A stretch of 64,000 nucleotides of DNA. Source: JABDIP01 sp965250245. GTDB lineage: Bacteria; Pseudomonadota; Alphaproteobacteria; DSM-16000; Inquilinaceae. Of this stretch, positions 56,505-64,000 are shown in pieces. Location: assembly GCA_965250245.1 (NCBI GenBank), contig OZ252296.1, forward strand, positions 2,728,001-2,792,000, in the 5' to 3' direction. Each line of letters begins with the position of its first letter. Positions within the stretch are counted from its first letter, which is position 1. The notes below the pieces were generated by a model. That model saw nothing but the letters and a program-made list of their open reading frames with translations. It searched no databases and was not told the DNA's origin. A program made the translations under genes and the position numbers.

Positions 56505-57098
56505 ATGACCCTGATCGAAGGCAAGCGCGGCCAGATCATCGAAGCGGCGGTGTCGGAGTTCCTGGAAAGCGGCTTCGAAGGCACCAGCATGGACCGCGTG
56601 GCGCTGCGCGCCGCGGTCTCCAAGCGCACCGTCTACAACCACTTCGAGTCCAAGGAAGCGCTGTTCCGCGCCATCGTCGATATCATGGCGGCGGAGGTGA
56701 ACCAGGCTCTGGACCTCACCTACGATCCGGCGCGGCCGATTCGCGACCAGCTTCTGGAGCTGGCCTGGGCCGAGGGCACCCTGCTCACCAGCCCGGACTT
56801 CATGCGCCTTGCCCGCATGGTGATGGGCGAGACCATGCGCGCGCCGGCCCTGGCCGCCGAGATGAACCAGAAGTTCGAGCGCATGGCGGTGTTCCGGGAA
56901 TTCATGGAGGCGGCCGAACGCTCGGGCGCCTTGCGCATTCCCGACATCGCCCGGGCGTCGCAGCAATTCCTCGGGCTGATCAAGTCCCAGGCCTTTTGGC
57001 CGATGATCCATTCCGGCGCGGTCGTCTCGATGGACGAGATGACCCGCATCATCGAGACCACCGTCGACATGTTCCTGAAGGAATACGACGCGCGGTGA
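56505..57098 (+). CDS. TetR-family regulator of the molybdenum hydroxylase genes
   Basis: Protein of 197 residues. The TetR HTH is GKRGQIIEAAVSEFLESGFE, then GTSMDRVALRAAVSKRTVYNHF. The C-terminal ligand domain is of the AefR-like type (FMRLARMVMGETMRAPALAAEM). It is divergent from iorAB with two palindromes between them, so it is very likely a ligand-relieved repressor of those genes and itself. The gap to the DinB gene at 57208 has no supported frame. Confidence 0.92.
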   Translation: MTLIEGKRGQIIEAAVSEFLESGFEGTSMDRVALRAAVSKRTVYNHFESKEALFRAIVDIMAAEVNQALDLTYDPARPIRDQLLELAWAEGTLLTSPDFMRLARMVMGETMRAPALAAEMNQKFERMAVFREFMEAAERSGALRIPDIARASQQFLGLIKSQAFWPMIHSGAVVSMDEMTRIIETTVDMFLKEYDAR

Positions 57099-57207
57099 CG
57101 GCACCCGGCGAGTGATCGCCGCCGGACGGGCCATGCCCATCGACATCTACGGCACGGAGATGCTGCAATCGGATTGACCGCCCGTCATCCAGCGAGGGGC
57201 CGATCCC

Positions 57208-57771
57208 ATGCAGCCGACCGATCCATACCGGGCCATGGCCCGCAACAACGCCTGGGCCAATCACCGCCTGCTCGCCGCCTGCGCCAAGCTCTCCCAAGAG
57301 GCGTTCGAGGCCGAGCGGACCGGCTTCTTCCCGTCGATCCAGCACACCCTGAACCACATCCTCTACGTGGACTGGTATTACGTCGACGCCCTGGAGGGCG
57401 GCCGGCTGGGCCCGCGGGCCTGGGCGGTGGAGATCCCCTGCCCCGACGTCGCCGGCCTGATGCGCGAGCAATCCGCAATCGACCGCCGCCTGATCGCCGT
57501 CTGCGACGGGCTGGACTCAGATCGGCTGGCGACGCCGGTTGCGCTGAACCGCGGCAGCCGCGACCAGATCGAGCGCACCGACCGGGTGCTGCTGCACCTG
57601 TTCCAGCACCAGATTCACCATCGCGGCCAGGCCCACGCCATGCTGTCGGCCACCGATGTCGCCCCGCCGCAGCTCGACGAGTTCTTCATGGCCGACGAGG
57701 CGCCACTGCGCGCGGCGGAGTTCGCGGAACTCGGTTTCTCGGAGACGGATGTCTGGCCGGGTGCGCGCTGA
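57208..57771 (+). CDS. DinB-family metal-binding protein
   Basis: Four-helix-bundle protein, 187 residues. The putative metal His triad is in HTLNHILYVDWYYVD (about residues 46-60) and LFQHQIHHRGQAH (about 131-143). Bacterial members include DNA-damage-induced DinB of Bacillus and thiol-S-transferases such as bacillithiol transferases, so the reaction here cannot be named. MARNNAWANHRLLAAC is the family start. Possibly co-transcribed with the AraC-type gene 79 bases downstream. Confidence 0.88.
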   Translation: MQPTDPYRAMARNNAWANHRLLAACAKLSQEAFEAERTGFFPSIQHTLNHILYVDWYYVDALEGGRLGPRAWAVEIPCPDVAGLMREQSAIDRRLIAVCDGLDSDRLATPVALNRGSRDQIERTDRVLLHLFQHQIHHRGQAHAMLSATDVAPPQLDEFFMADEAPLRAAEFAELGFSETDVWPGAR

Positions 57772-57850
57772 CCCGGCCGCCTGCAATACCGATCAAACGG
57801 GCCGGAACCGAAGCCGCTACACCAGTGCATCGATCTCGTGAGGCCCTGGC

Positions 57851-58684
57851 ATGACATCCGTCTCAAAAGCGCTCTGGTTCATCGAGAACCGTTTCGGCGA
57901 GGATCTGTCCCTCGACCAGATCGCCGATGCTGCCGGAATCTCCCGCTACCAGTTGGCGCGGGCGTTCAGCGCCGCGACCGGCCGTTCGGTGATGCGCTTC
58001 GTGCGCGGCCGGCGGCTGACCGTCGCGGCCCTGGCGCTCGCCGATGGCGCGCCGGACATCCTGAGCATCGCGCTCGAGGCCGGTTACGGGTCCCACGAGG
58101 CCTTCACGCGGGCCTTCCGCGACCAGTTCCGGGTCACCCCGGAAGAGGTCCGGGCGACCCGCTGCATCGAAACCCTCGACCTCGTGGAGCCGATCACCAT
58201 GGATGACACTCCGACCACCACTCTCAAACCGCCGCGCTTCGAGACCGGCCGCCCGCTCCTGATCGCCGGGCTCGGCGACCGTTACACGGTTGAATCGAGC
58301 AAGGCCGTCCCGTCGCTCTGGCAGCGCTTCGTGCCGCATTACGGGCACATCCCCGGCCAGGTCGGCCACATCACCTACGGTGTGTGCTGCAACCACGACG
58401 ACCACGGCAATTTCGATTACATCGCCGGCGTCGAGGTCTCAGACTTCACCGATAGCCCTGCCGAGTTCGCCCGGCTGCGGATCCCCGAGCAGCGCTACGC
58501 GGTGTTCCGTCATGACGACCACATCTCAAGCATCCGCGGCACGGTCACCGCGATCTGGAACCGCTGGCTGCCGGAATCCGACCATCAGGCCTCGGACGGT
58601 CCGGACTTCGAACGCTACGACGAGTCCTTCGACGCGGAGACCGGCCTCGGCGGCCTCGAGATCTGGATTCCGATCAAGACCTGA
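57851..58684 (+). CDS. AraC-family regulator with GyrI-like effector domain
   Basis: Protein of 277 residues. The N-terminal AraC HTH pair spans about 1-110: LSLDQIADAAGISRYQLARA, then ILSIALEAGYGSHEAFTRAF and FRVTPEEVR. The C-terminal GyrI/BmrR-like domain spans about 140-277 (SLWQRFVPHYGHIPGQVGHI, YAVFRHDDHISSIRGTVTAI) and binds hydrophobic drugs or small molecules in relatives. This order (DNA binding first) is that of Rob/SoxS-type drug-responsive activators. A 29-base element seen twice nearby could be one of its targets. Confidence 0.9.
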   Translation: MTSVSKALWFIENRFGEDLSLDQIADAAGISRYQLARAFSAATGRSVMRFVRGRRLTVAALALADGAPDILSIALEAGYGSHEAFTRAFRDQFRVTPEEVRATRCIETLDLVEPITMDDTPTTTLKPPRFETGRPLLIAGLGDRYTVESSKAVPSLWQRFVPHYGHIPGQVGHITYGVCCNHDDHGNFDYIAGVEVSDFTDSPAEFARLRIPEQRYAVFRHDDHISSIRGTVTAIWNRWLPESDHQASDGPDFERYDESFDAETGLGGLEIWIPIKT

Positions 58685-58750
58685 CCATCGCCATGGCACG
58701 GGCGGAGCGGCCCCGCTCCCCCGTTCCCGCGCGGTCTGCCGTCCTCCGGC

Positions 58751-58779
58751 GTCACATGTGACTCACGGGGAGTCACTTA
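58751..58779. promoter_or_regulatory. Duplicated 29-base element, copy 1
   Basis: GTCACATGTGACTCACGGGG and the following nine bases AGTCACTTA make an element containing the hairpin GTGACTC-ACGGG-GAGTCAC. An almost identical copy lies at 59578. Each is 111-128 bases upstream of a small plus-strand gene, suggesting a common regulator or RNA element. Confidence 0.65.
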
Positions 58780-58890
58780 TCCGGCGCTCTTCGGTCTGCG
58801 ATTGCTCTCGCGGGCTCGGGGCGATGGCGCATCGCACCCAATGCGGGCCCAGCGATGACCCATCCGCAAACCCCTGAGAGGAGAGTGACC

Positions 58891-59412
58891 ATGCGAATCC
58901 AACCCAAGAGTGCCAAAGCGCGGTTTCTGACCGCCGCTGCCCTCGGCCTCGCCCTTCTGGCCCCGAGCGGCAGCCTGGCCGAGGAAACCGACGTCACGGA
59001 GTCCGGCGTCGAGATCGGCACATTGAGCTGCGAGAGCGTTCCCGGCTCGGGCCTGAACCTCATCGTGCATTCGACCGTCGATATCAAATGCACCTTCGAG
59101 GGCACCGATGGCAGCGTCGAGCACTACAAGGGCGAAACCGGCGTCGGCCTCGGCATCGACCTGAGCTTCGGCCACGACGAGACCTTCCACTTCGCGGTGC
59201 TGGCCGCCAAGTTCGAATCCGACGGGCATCACCTCTCGGGCAGTTACGCAGGCGGCAAGGCCTCCGTCTCGCTCGGCATTGGCGGCGGCGGCAAGGTCCT
59301 GGTCGGCGGAGACCACGACAATATCGGCCTGAAGCCGGCCGTCATCCAGAGCGAGGGCGTCGGGGTCGCCGCCGGCCTCACCTACATGCATCTCGAGCCG
59401 GACCCGCAATAA
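58891..59412 (+). CDS. DUF992 family exported protein
   Basis: Protein of 173 residues with a signal peptide (FLTAAALGLALLAPSGSLAE). DUF992 features: GVEIGTLSCESVPGSGLN, STVDIKCTFEG and GVGLGIDLSFG, followed by a Gly-rich SGSYAGGKASVSLGIGGGG stretch. The family is exported, beta-rich and of unknown role, common in alphaproteobacteria. The ATG at 58891 has a strong GAGAGGAGAG ribosome site. The 29-base element lies 111 bases upstream. Confidence 0.8.
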   Translation: MRIQPKSAKARFLTAAALGLALLAPSGSLAEETDVTESGVEIGTLSCESVPGSGLNLIVHSTVDIKCTFEGTDGSVEHYKGETGVGLGIDLSFGHDETFHFAVLAAKFESDGHHLSGSYAGGKASVSLGIGGGGKVLVGGDHDNIGLKPAVIQSEGVGVAAGLTYMHLEPDPQ

Positions 59413-59577
59413 GCGGAGGCGGACCGCCTCCCCTGCCCGTCAAGACCATCTGGAGCACGAACACCGGAAGCCGGGCGCCCAAGGGCGGTCCGGCTTTCTG
59501 GTGACGATCGGAACGGCCATGCCGGCGGGTCAGACCGACCCAGGTGCCCCGAAATCCATGAATGCCCGGTGTCCCGT

Positions 59578-59606
59578 GTCACCTGTGACTCACGGGGAGT
59601 CACTTA
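59578..59606. promoter_or_regulatory. Duplicated 29-base element, copy 2
   Basis: Copy of the element at 58751 with a single difference (C for A at the sixth base) and 23 identical bases in a row after it (TGTGACTCACGGGGAGTCAC then TTA). It ends 128 bases before the start of the gene at 59735, and lies outside both genes. Confidence 0.65.
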
Positions 59607-59734
59607 AGTGGCGGCCCGGTGTCTGTCAGTTAGTCAATACCGCCGAACGCCGGCGGAACCGCTTCAAACCGGTCGCCTCAATCCCGAGTGCCCCAGTGCG
59701 CAGCGGCAGAACCACGAATTTGGGAGATAGAACC

Positions 59735-60064
59735 ATGTCAGTAGAGCAACTCGACTCCGAGGAGCGTGCCGCGAACACCGTCTTCAACCGGGTCATGATG
59801 CGGCTCAGCGGTGTCCTGGGCCTGACCACGGGGATCGGCGTGGTGGCCTGGGGCGTATGGAGCCTGGTCGCGACCATCCTGACCTTCGTCTACGAGGAGA
59901 CCGGGATCTCCACCGAGGAAATCCTGATCAACGACAGCCTCAATCAGGGCCTGCTGTTGAGCGCCGTGGTCATCGCGCTGGGCGTCATGATCCTGGAGCT
60001 GAAGAAGATCCAGCAGCTGCTGTTTCTTCAGGCCAGCGACAAGGACGGCGATCGCAGCGTCTAG
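59735..60064 (+). CDS. Small membrane protein, unknown
   Basis: Protein of 109 residues with two predicted helices: LGLTTGIGVVAWGVWSLVAT and LLLSAVVIALGVMILEL. Its ends are charged (MSVEQLDSEERAANTVFNRV; ASDKDGDRS). The start ATG 59735 is preceded by GGGAGATAG. The longer frame upstream overlaps the repeated element and lacks a coding look. No family recognised. The shared 29-base element suggests co-regulation with the DUF992 gene. Confidence 0.6.
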   Translation: MSVEQLDSEERAANTVFNRVMMRLSGVLGLTTGIGVVAWGVWSLVATILTFVYEETGISTEEILINDSLNQGLLLSAVVIALGVMILELKKIQQLLFLQASDKDGDRSV

Positions 60065-60159
60065 CCGACCCGCGGGACCGGCCCGGCGGGCCGGCGTATT
60101 CCGGGTTGCCCCCGCGCGGTGCCCAGTCAAGCCGCGACCGCACGGGGACCGATGCGCCG

Positions 60160-60825
60160 TCAGTTCGTCTCGGCCGACGGCCGGCTGAAGATTGCGTGCT
60201 GGAGGAGCCGGCAGGTGTTCGGCCCGGGCACGCCATCGGCCTTCGCGGTCGCGGGGAACGCCTCCGGCAGGCTGTCGTCCCGGCATCCGCCGCGATAGCT
60301 GGTCAGCATCGAGCCGGCGATTTCGGAGATCAACGGCCCGTGGTCGTTCAGGACCAGATGGACCTCCGCGCTCGTCGGATCATCAAAGCGGTTCCCGAAC
60401 CAGTTGCCCGCGACCGCGCCCGAGGCCAGGAAGCCGGTGAACGAGACAGCGCCGTCGGCATCGACGACCGCCCCATCGGCAAAGGTCACGACGGGGCTGA
60501 CGATCTCCGTCCGCTTGAGCACATCATTGCCCGAGCACCGCGCGCCCTCGCACAATGTCGGTTCGGTGATCACGACCCACCACACGGTGACCACATGGCC
60601 CGGCGTGAGGCCGGAGGACTGCAGTGCCATGGCCGCTCCGGCGGGGGTCGTCACCAGGGTCGCCTCCGCCCCGTCGATCGGCCGGGCGGGGGCTTCGCCG
60701 CTGGCCCTCCACTCGACCTGGGTGCGCTGGGCGTCGCCGGCCTCCGCGACGGCCGGTCCCGCCGACACAAGGGCCGTCAGGACGCCGCCGGCGAAGAGTA
60801 CGGGTGTCATCCTTGCATAGGTCAT
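60160..60825 (-). CDS. Exported protein, unknown
   Basis: Protein of 221 residues with a signal (LFAGGVLTALVSAGPAVAEA). The mature part reads like a beta-rich domain: LTPGHVVTVWWVVITEPTLC followed by EGARCSGNDV, then VDADGAVSFTGFLASGAVAG, and a C-terminal EVHLVLNDHGPL. Four cysteines may form disulfides, as expected outside the cytosol. No known family; similar lengths occur in secreted alphaproteobacterial hypotheticals. It stands between the plus-strand small gene and the methyltransferase. Confidence 0.6.
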   Translation of the reverse strand: MTYARMTPVLFAGGVLTALVSAGPAVAEAGDAQRTQVEWRASGEAPARPIDGAEATLVTTPAGAAMALQSSGLTPGHVVTVWWVVITEPTLCEGARCSGNDVLKRTEIVSPVVTFADGAVVDADGAVSFTGFLASGAVAGNWFGNRFDDPTSAEVHLVLNDHGPLISEIAGSMLTSYRGGCRDDSLPEAFPATAKADGVPGPNTCRLLQHAIFSRPSAETN

Positions 60826-60889
60826 TCTGCTGTCTCCTGTTCTGGGGTGAGTGGAGCAGGCGGTGCCGCTCCGCCCGGCCGGTCGGGCC

Positions 60890-61747
60890 TCAGTCCGGCT
60901 TGCAGCCGACCGCCGCGATCAGCGCGCAGGGCCCTTCGAATCCGCGTGCCGTCTCGAACGCTTTCAGCGCCTCGGCGACCTCGTCCCAGGCGGCCTGCTT
61001 GGCCTCGGGATCGAGCCCGTCGAGCATCTGGTGCAGGGCGCCGAAGGTCTCCTGCTCGAAGCGCAGGGCCTGGGCGCCACTGTCGAGGATCAGCGGCGCC
61101 GGAATGGTCTCGCTGACGATGTCGACCAGCCCGGCGCCCTTGAACAGGGCCTCGACCTTGCCGGGCGGGGCCAGGCTGAACGGCCCCGGCTGCCCCGGCG
61201 CCGGCGGCGCCAGCCCGGCATGGCGGCGAATGATGCCGATCGGTTCGGCGAAGAACCCGTTCGCCTCGGCCGGCGCATAAGCCAGCACACCGATCCGGCC
61301 GCCAGGCTTGAGCGCCGCCATCTGCTGGCGCAGGGACCCCTGCTGATCCGGGAAGAAGATCAGGCCGAGCCGGGAGATGGCGAGATCGTATCGCCCCGGC
61401 TCGACGTCCAGCGCCTCGCCGTCCATCGCGACGGCCCGCGCCTGGCTGAGGCCGGCGGCCTGGAATTCCCGGTTGGCGATCTCGGTGAGGACACCGGAGA
61501 TGTCGGTCGACAGGACATGCCCCGACGCGCCGACCCGGCGCGCGCTCAGCTTGGCGTCATGTCCGGCGCCGCCGGCCACGTGCAGCACGGCGTCGCCGGG
61601 ACCGGGCGCGCAGAGATCCAGAAGCCGCTCGGTCGCCGGGCCCAGCCATCGGTCGAGCACGGCGCCCCAGGCGTTCCACCGCTCGGCCACGGCGTCCCAC
61701 TGGACCCGGGTCGAAGTCTTGAATGCGGTCGCATCGAATACCGTCAT
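60890..61747 (-). CDS. Class I SAM-dependent methyltransferase
   Basis: Protein of 285 residues, UbiE/COQ5-like. The SAM motif is AVLHVAGGAGHDAKLSARRV, an unusual VAGGAGHD instead of the typical DxGxGxG. Later motifs are RYDLAISRLGLIFFPDQQGS and LKPGGRIGVLAYA. The start at 61747 is chosen because the frame upstream, open to 61915, overlaps the divergent promoter region. It faces an HxlR regulator across 184 bases, which may control it. Substrate unknown. Confidence 0.8.
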   Translation of the reverse strand: MTVFDATAFKTSTRVQWDAVAERWNAWGAVLDRWLGPATERLLDLCAPGPGDAVLHVAGGAGHDAKLSARRVGASGHVLSTDISGVLTEIANREFQAAGLSQARAVAMDGEALDVEPGRYDLAISRLGLIFFPDQQGSLRQQMAALKPGGRIGVLAYAPAEANGFFAEPIGIIRRHAGLAPPAPGQPGPFSLAPPGKVEALFKGAGLVDIVSETIPAPLILDSGAQALRFEQETFGALHQMLDGLDPEAKQAAWDEVAEALKAFETARGFEGPCALIAAVGCKPD

Positions 61748-61931
61748 GTCATCCTCCTCGTTTGCCCGATCCGTGATCGGCGGCGTTGCGAGAAGGCTGA
61801 CGGATGCTGCCATGCACGCCCAGTGAACGAACTGGAGCGTGCCCGGTACAGTTTGTGGACTAGTCCGGCGCCCGCGCGAACCGGTAGACTCGCCAAATTC
61901 GCGAATTCCCCGCACAAGCGGAGGACTTGAT

Positions 61932-62618
61932 ATGACGCATCAAGGCTATGGGTTTTTCTGCCCCACCGCGAAGGCCTGCGAAGTTCTGGAACCGCGCTGG
62001 ACGATGTTGATCCTGTCGGAGATGTCCTGCGGCTCCACCCGGTTCAACGACATCCGCCGCGGCGTGCCGGGGATCTCGCCGACGCTGTTGTCGAAGCGGT
62101 TGAAGGAGATGGAGGCCGCCGGACTGGTCGAGCGGGTCGAGGATCATGCGGCCGGAACGATCGACTATCTGCAGACCAGGTCGGCGGAGGAGCTGGAGCC
62201 GATCATCGAGGCGCTCGGCCGTTGGGCGCATAAGCACATCGACACCGAGCTCACCCTCGAGCATCTCGATGCCCGGACGCTCCTCTGGAACATCCGCCGC
62301 AAGATCGACCTGCGGTCGATCGCCGACCGGCGGACGGTCGTCCGGTTTCACTTTCCCGACGCGGAGAAGGCGAGCGATCGCCTGTTCTGGCTGATCTGGA
62401 AACCGGGCGTGCCGGTGGATGTCTGCTTCGACGATCCCGGCTTCGATGTCGATCTCTTCATCGAGGCCGAGCTCAAGGCCTTCACCTCGTATTGGCTGGG
62501 TTACAGCTCGCTGGCCGAGGAATGCGAGCGGGATCGGATCGTGCTGCTCGGCAACCAGCTCCTGGTCAAGACGGTCGACCGGTGGCTGGTCCGCAGCGCG
62601 TTTGCGCACGCCGCCTGA
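61932..62618 (+). CDS. HxlR-family winged-helix regulator with C-terminal domain
   Basis: Protein of 228 residues. The HxlR domain spans about 1-100 (CEVLEPRWTMLILSEMSCGS, SPTLLSKRLKEMEAAGLVER). The C-terminal extension (about 105-228, FHFPDAEKASDRLFWLIWKP, SCP2/sterol-carrier-like in pattern) probably binds a lipid or small ligand. HxlR proteins usually control an adjacent divergent gene, here the methyltransferase. It is convergent with the catalase-like gene. Confidence 0.85.
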   Translation: MTHQGYGFFCPTAKACEVLEPRWTMLILSEMSCGSTRFNDIRRGVPGISPTLLSKRLKEMEAAGLVERVEDHAAGTIDYLQTRSAEELEPIIEALGRWAHKHIDTELTLEHLDARTLLWNIRRKIDLRSIADRRTVVRFHFPDAEKASDRLFWLIWKPGVPVDVCFDDPGFDVDLFIEAELKAFTSYWLGYSSLAEECERDRIVLLGNQLLVKTVDRWLVRSAFAHAA

Positions 62619-62646
62619 GTTGGCGGCGCGCATTCCGGCCTCAGGT

Positions 62647-63657
62647 TCAGAGCAACGGCCCGAGCCGTTCGAGATCCGCGCCGGTCGGTTCCCGCCGCTC
62701 GACCTCGTTGAGGCTGTGCCGGAGCCGTGAGCTCTCCTCATAGACGCGCCTGCGGCAGCGCTGGATGCCGCCCAGCGGCCGGTGCTCCGGCACGCAGTGC
62801 CAGGGCGTGTAGGACAGATGTTCGGCGAATTCGAACTGCTCCGGCGCGGTGAAGTCCTGGGCCGGCAGGGTCAGCGTGGCGATGATCTCGAACGGGGTCG
62901 GCCAGACGGAGGTCGCGTCCTCGATCGGCGTGATCGTCTCGTCGACGTAGGCCTGTGCCGCGAAATGGTAGGTGGCCGGCCGCCGGTTCCGCACGAAATG
63001 CTCTTCCAGCGCCTCGCGAAGGCCGTTCGGCGTCGTCACCGGCGGCGCGCCGGACACGTTGGAGAGATCGGGGATCAGCGTCAGCCGCGCCGCGCCGCCG
63101 CCCATGGCGATCGGCACCTCCGACCAGTATTGCCGCTCCAGATGGCTGCCGATCACCACGTTGAAGGTCAGGTTGAGCCCGAACTCGCGCGGCCGGTTGC
63201 GAAAATAGGCCGCCGCCGCCGGGTCGGCCTCCGCCGCCTCGAAGAAGGTCACGTATTCGGCGACGTCGCGGATGAAGAAGGTCGGCTGGTCCAGCATGAT
63301 GAAATCCTGGGTGCCGTCCGGCGCCCCCGGCACGTCCAGCAGCTTGATCGCCGCGGCATGCGGGTTGGGATCGGACTCCTTCGGCATCGGCCCGGTCGAC
63401 AGCCGCACCAGCGCATCGAAGCGCCCGGACTGGGCGAAGATGCCGGCCTGCAGGGCTTCCGGTACGCGTTCGGCGATCTCGAACGAACCACGGACCAGCG
63501 CCTGCTGCCGGGGATGCTGGCCACGTTTGTGGGGGTCCTGGCGGGCCTTCATGATCCCGGTCTGCAGCGCCGTCACGCGCTCGATCATGTCGGCTTCGCC
63601 ATCGGGCACCCGCTCCAGCGGATGCGGCACGGTCGGGTCGAGAGACAGTTGATGCAT
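62647..63657 (-). CDS. Catalase-related heme protein (short form)
   Basis: Protein of 336 residues, the size of minimal catalase-related proteins rather than full catalases (about 480). The distal region is DPHKRGQHPRQQALVRGSFE (His43 and His48). The heme region carries the TFFIRDVAEYVTF match to the catalase NNTPVFFIRD motif, but the NN is replaced (LDQP here). The proximal Tyr306 is in RRRVYEESSRLR, keeping RxxxY. Such proteins have peroxidase rather than strong catalase activity. The start follows AAGGAGG. It is 12 bases downstream of a DyP-type gene and probably co-transcribed. Confidence 0.8.
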   Translation of the reverse strand: MHQLSLDPTVPHPLERVPDGEADMIERVTALQTGIMKARQDPHKRGQHPRQQALVRGSFEIAERVPEALQAGIFAQSGRFDALVRLSTGPMPKESDPNPHAAAIKLLDVPGAPDGTQDFIMLDQPTFFIRDVAEYVTFFEAAEADPAAAAYFRNRPREFGLNLTFNVVIGSHLERQYWSEVPIAMGGGAARLTLIPDLSNVSGAPPVTTPNGLREALEEHFVRNRRPATYHFAAQAYVDETITPIEDATSVWPTPFEIIATLTLPAQDFTAPEQFEFAEHLSYTPWHCVPEHRPLGGIQRCRRRVYEESSRLRHSLNEVERREPTGADLERLGPLL

Positions 63658-63669
63658 TTCCGGTCCTCC

Positions 63670-64000
63670 TTAGAACCTGCCGGCGGCGAGGCCGCGCAGC
63701 GCGTTGAGCCCGGGCGCGAAGAAGTACTCGCCACCCTGGATGGTCACGAATTGCCGGACGTCGAACAGGAAGGGCATGTCGGCGCCGGGCACGGTGAACG
63801 AGCCGCCATCGCCATTGGCGCCGACCAGCGGGTCCTTCTCGTCGCTGGGCAGGCCGATGAAGTCGCCCTTCTCGATCCATTGCGCCTGGATGAACTCGAA
63901 CTGCAGCTCCAGGTCGGCGACGACGAAGACACCGGCCTGGCCGCGGGCGACGCCGTCATCGGGCGCGCCCTCCGGCAGCGGCGGGCCGAATTCCAGCCCG
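63670..64000 (-). CDS. DyP-type peroxidase (C-terminal part, truncated by window)
   Basis: C-terminal 109 residues of a heme-dependent dye-decolorising peroxidase. Family signs: FVVADLELQFEFIQAQWIE, DEKDPLVGAN, GGSFTVPGADMPFLF and the terminal FVTIQGGEYFFAPGLNAL. The N-terminal catalytic GxxDG part lies to the right of the window. DyP proteins oxidise phenolics and dyes with peroxide. It precedes the catalase-like gene by 12 bases; the gene order suggests a heme peroxidase pair. Confidence 0.85.
   Translation of the reverse strand, partial: GLEFGPPLPEGAPDDGVARGQAGVFVVADLELQFEFIQAQWIEKGDFIGLPSDEKDPLVGANGDGGSFTVPGADMPFLFDVRQFVTIQGGEYFFAPGLNALRGLAAGRF

Noticed and set aside
57132..57176. Short frame of 14 codons before the DinB gene
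   Set aside because: Too short, with a weak ribosome site and no conserved feature; likely chance.

Overview
The window is high-GC, densely coded bacterial chromosome. It fits a free-living, probably marine or soil alphaproteobacterium of the Rhodospirillales type. This is inferred from an aapJQMP general amino acid transporter, an NDUFS4-like complex I accessory subunit, an MbfA ferritin-like iron exporter, a DUF3035 lipoprotein, the pcm-rhodanese gene pair, and four families of dispersed palindromic intergenic repeats. No phage, integrase, transposase or CRISPR array is visible. The species cannot be named from the sequence alone.

Layout. 1-1.4 kb: a pcm-like methyltransferase and rhodanese pair on the minus strand, then tRNA-Cys and tRNA-Asn. 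1.4-3.8 kb: envelope and unknown genes (a secreted coiled-coil protein, a helical protein, a DUF3035 lipoprotein) and an XRE regulator. 4.1-9.6 kb: a peptide-type ABC operon (family 5 binding protein, two permeases, fused double ATPase). 10.3-16.7 kb: a plus-strand run of Nudix, cysteine synthase, AlaX editing protein, mercaptopyruvate sulfurtransferase, GNAT, a DddP-like M24 protein and a lipoprotein esterase. 16.7-20.9 kb: aapJQMP on the minus strand. 21.2-26.5 kb: metC-hisI, two tandem small membrane paralogues, and modABC. 26.5-30.8 kb: arsR-arsC, a FemAB-like acyltransferase, a nuclease-like protein, two unknowns, tRNA-Arg, the NDUFS4-like gene and tRNA-Pro.

31-46.9 kb: an AT-rich island, a GT39-type glycosyltransferase and two tandem O-methyltransferases. 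These are followed by a PEP-mutase-like lyase, DUF192, GltS, a histone-deacetylase-like hydrolase, an exported ankyrin protein, an aldolase-like and PfkB kinase pair, MbfA, DUF1152, a VOC-cupin-cupin fusion, and an Rrf2 regulator with an epimerase. 47-50.7 kb: thiBPQ under a TPP riboswitch. 50.9-56.5 kb: a hybrid histidine kinase with an orphan receiver, and an isoquinoline-1-oxidoreductase-type molybdenum hydroxylase divergent from a TetR regulator. 57.2-64 kb: DinB, an AraC-type regulator, two small genes behind a shared 29-base element, a methyltransferase divergent from an HxlR regulator, and a catalase-like protein downstream of a DyP peroxidase cut by the window edge.

How the genes fit together. 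Several units are complete import systems (peptide, amino acid, molybdate, thiamine). The molybdate importer could supply the molybdenum hydroxylase about 30 kb away. Sulfur amino acid genes (cysK, metC, sseA, rhodanese) are spread over the first third. The best leads are the DddP-like M24 protein that lacks a proposed catalytic Asp, the catalase-like/DyP operon, the shared 29-base element, the VOC-cupin-cupin/DUF1152 pair, and the uncharacterised kinase/aldolase-like pair.
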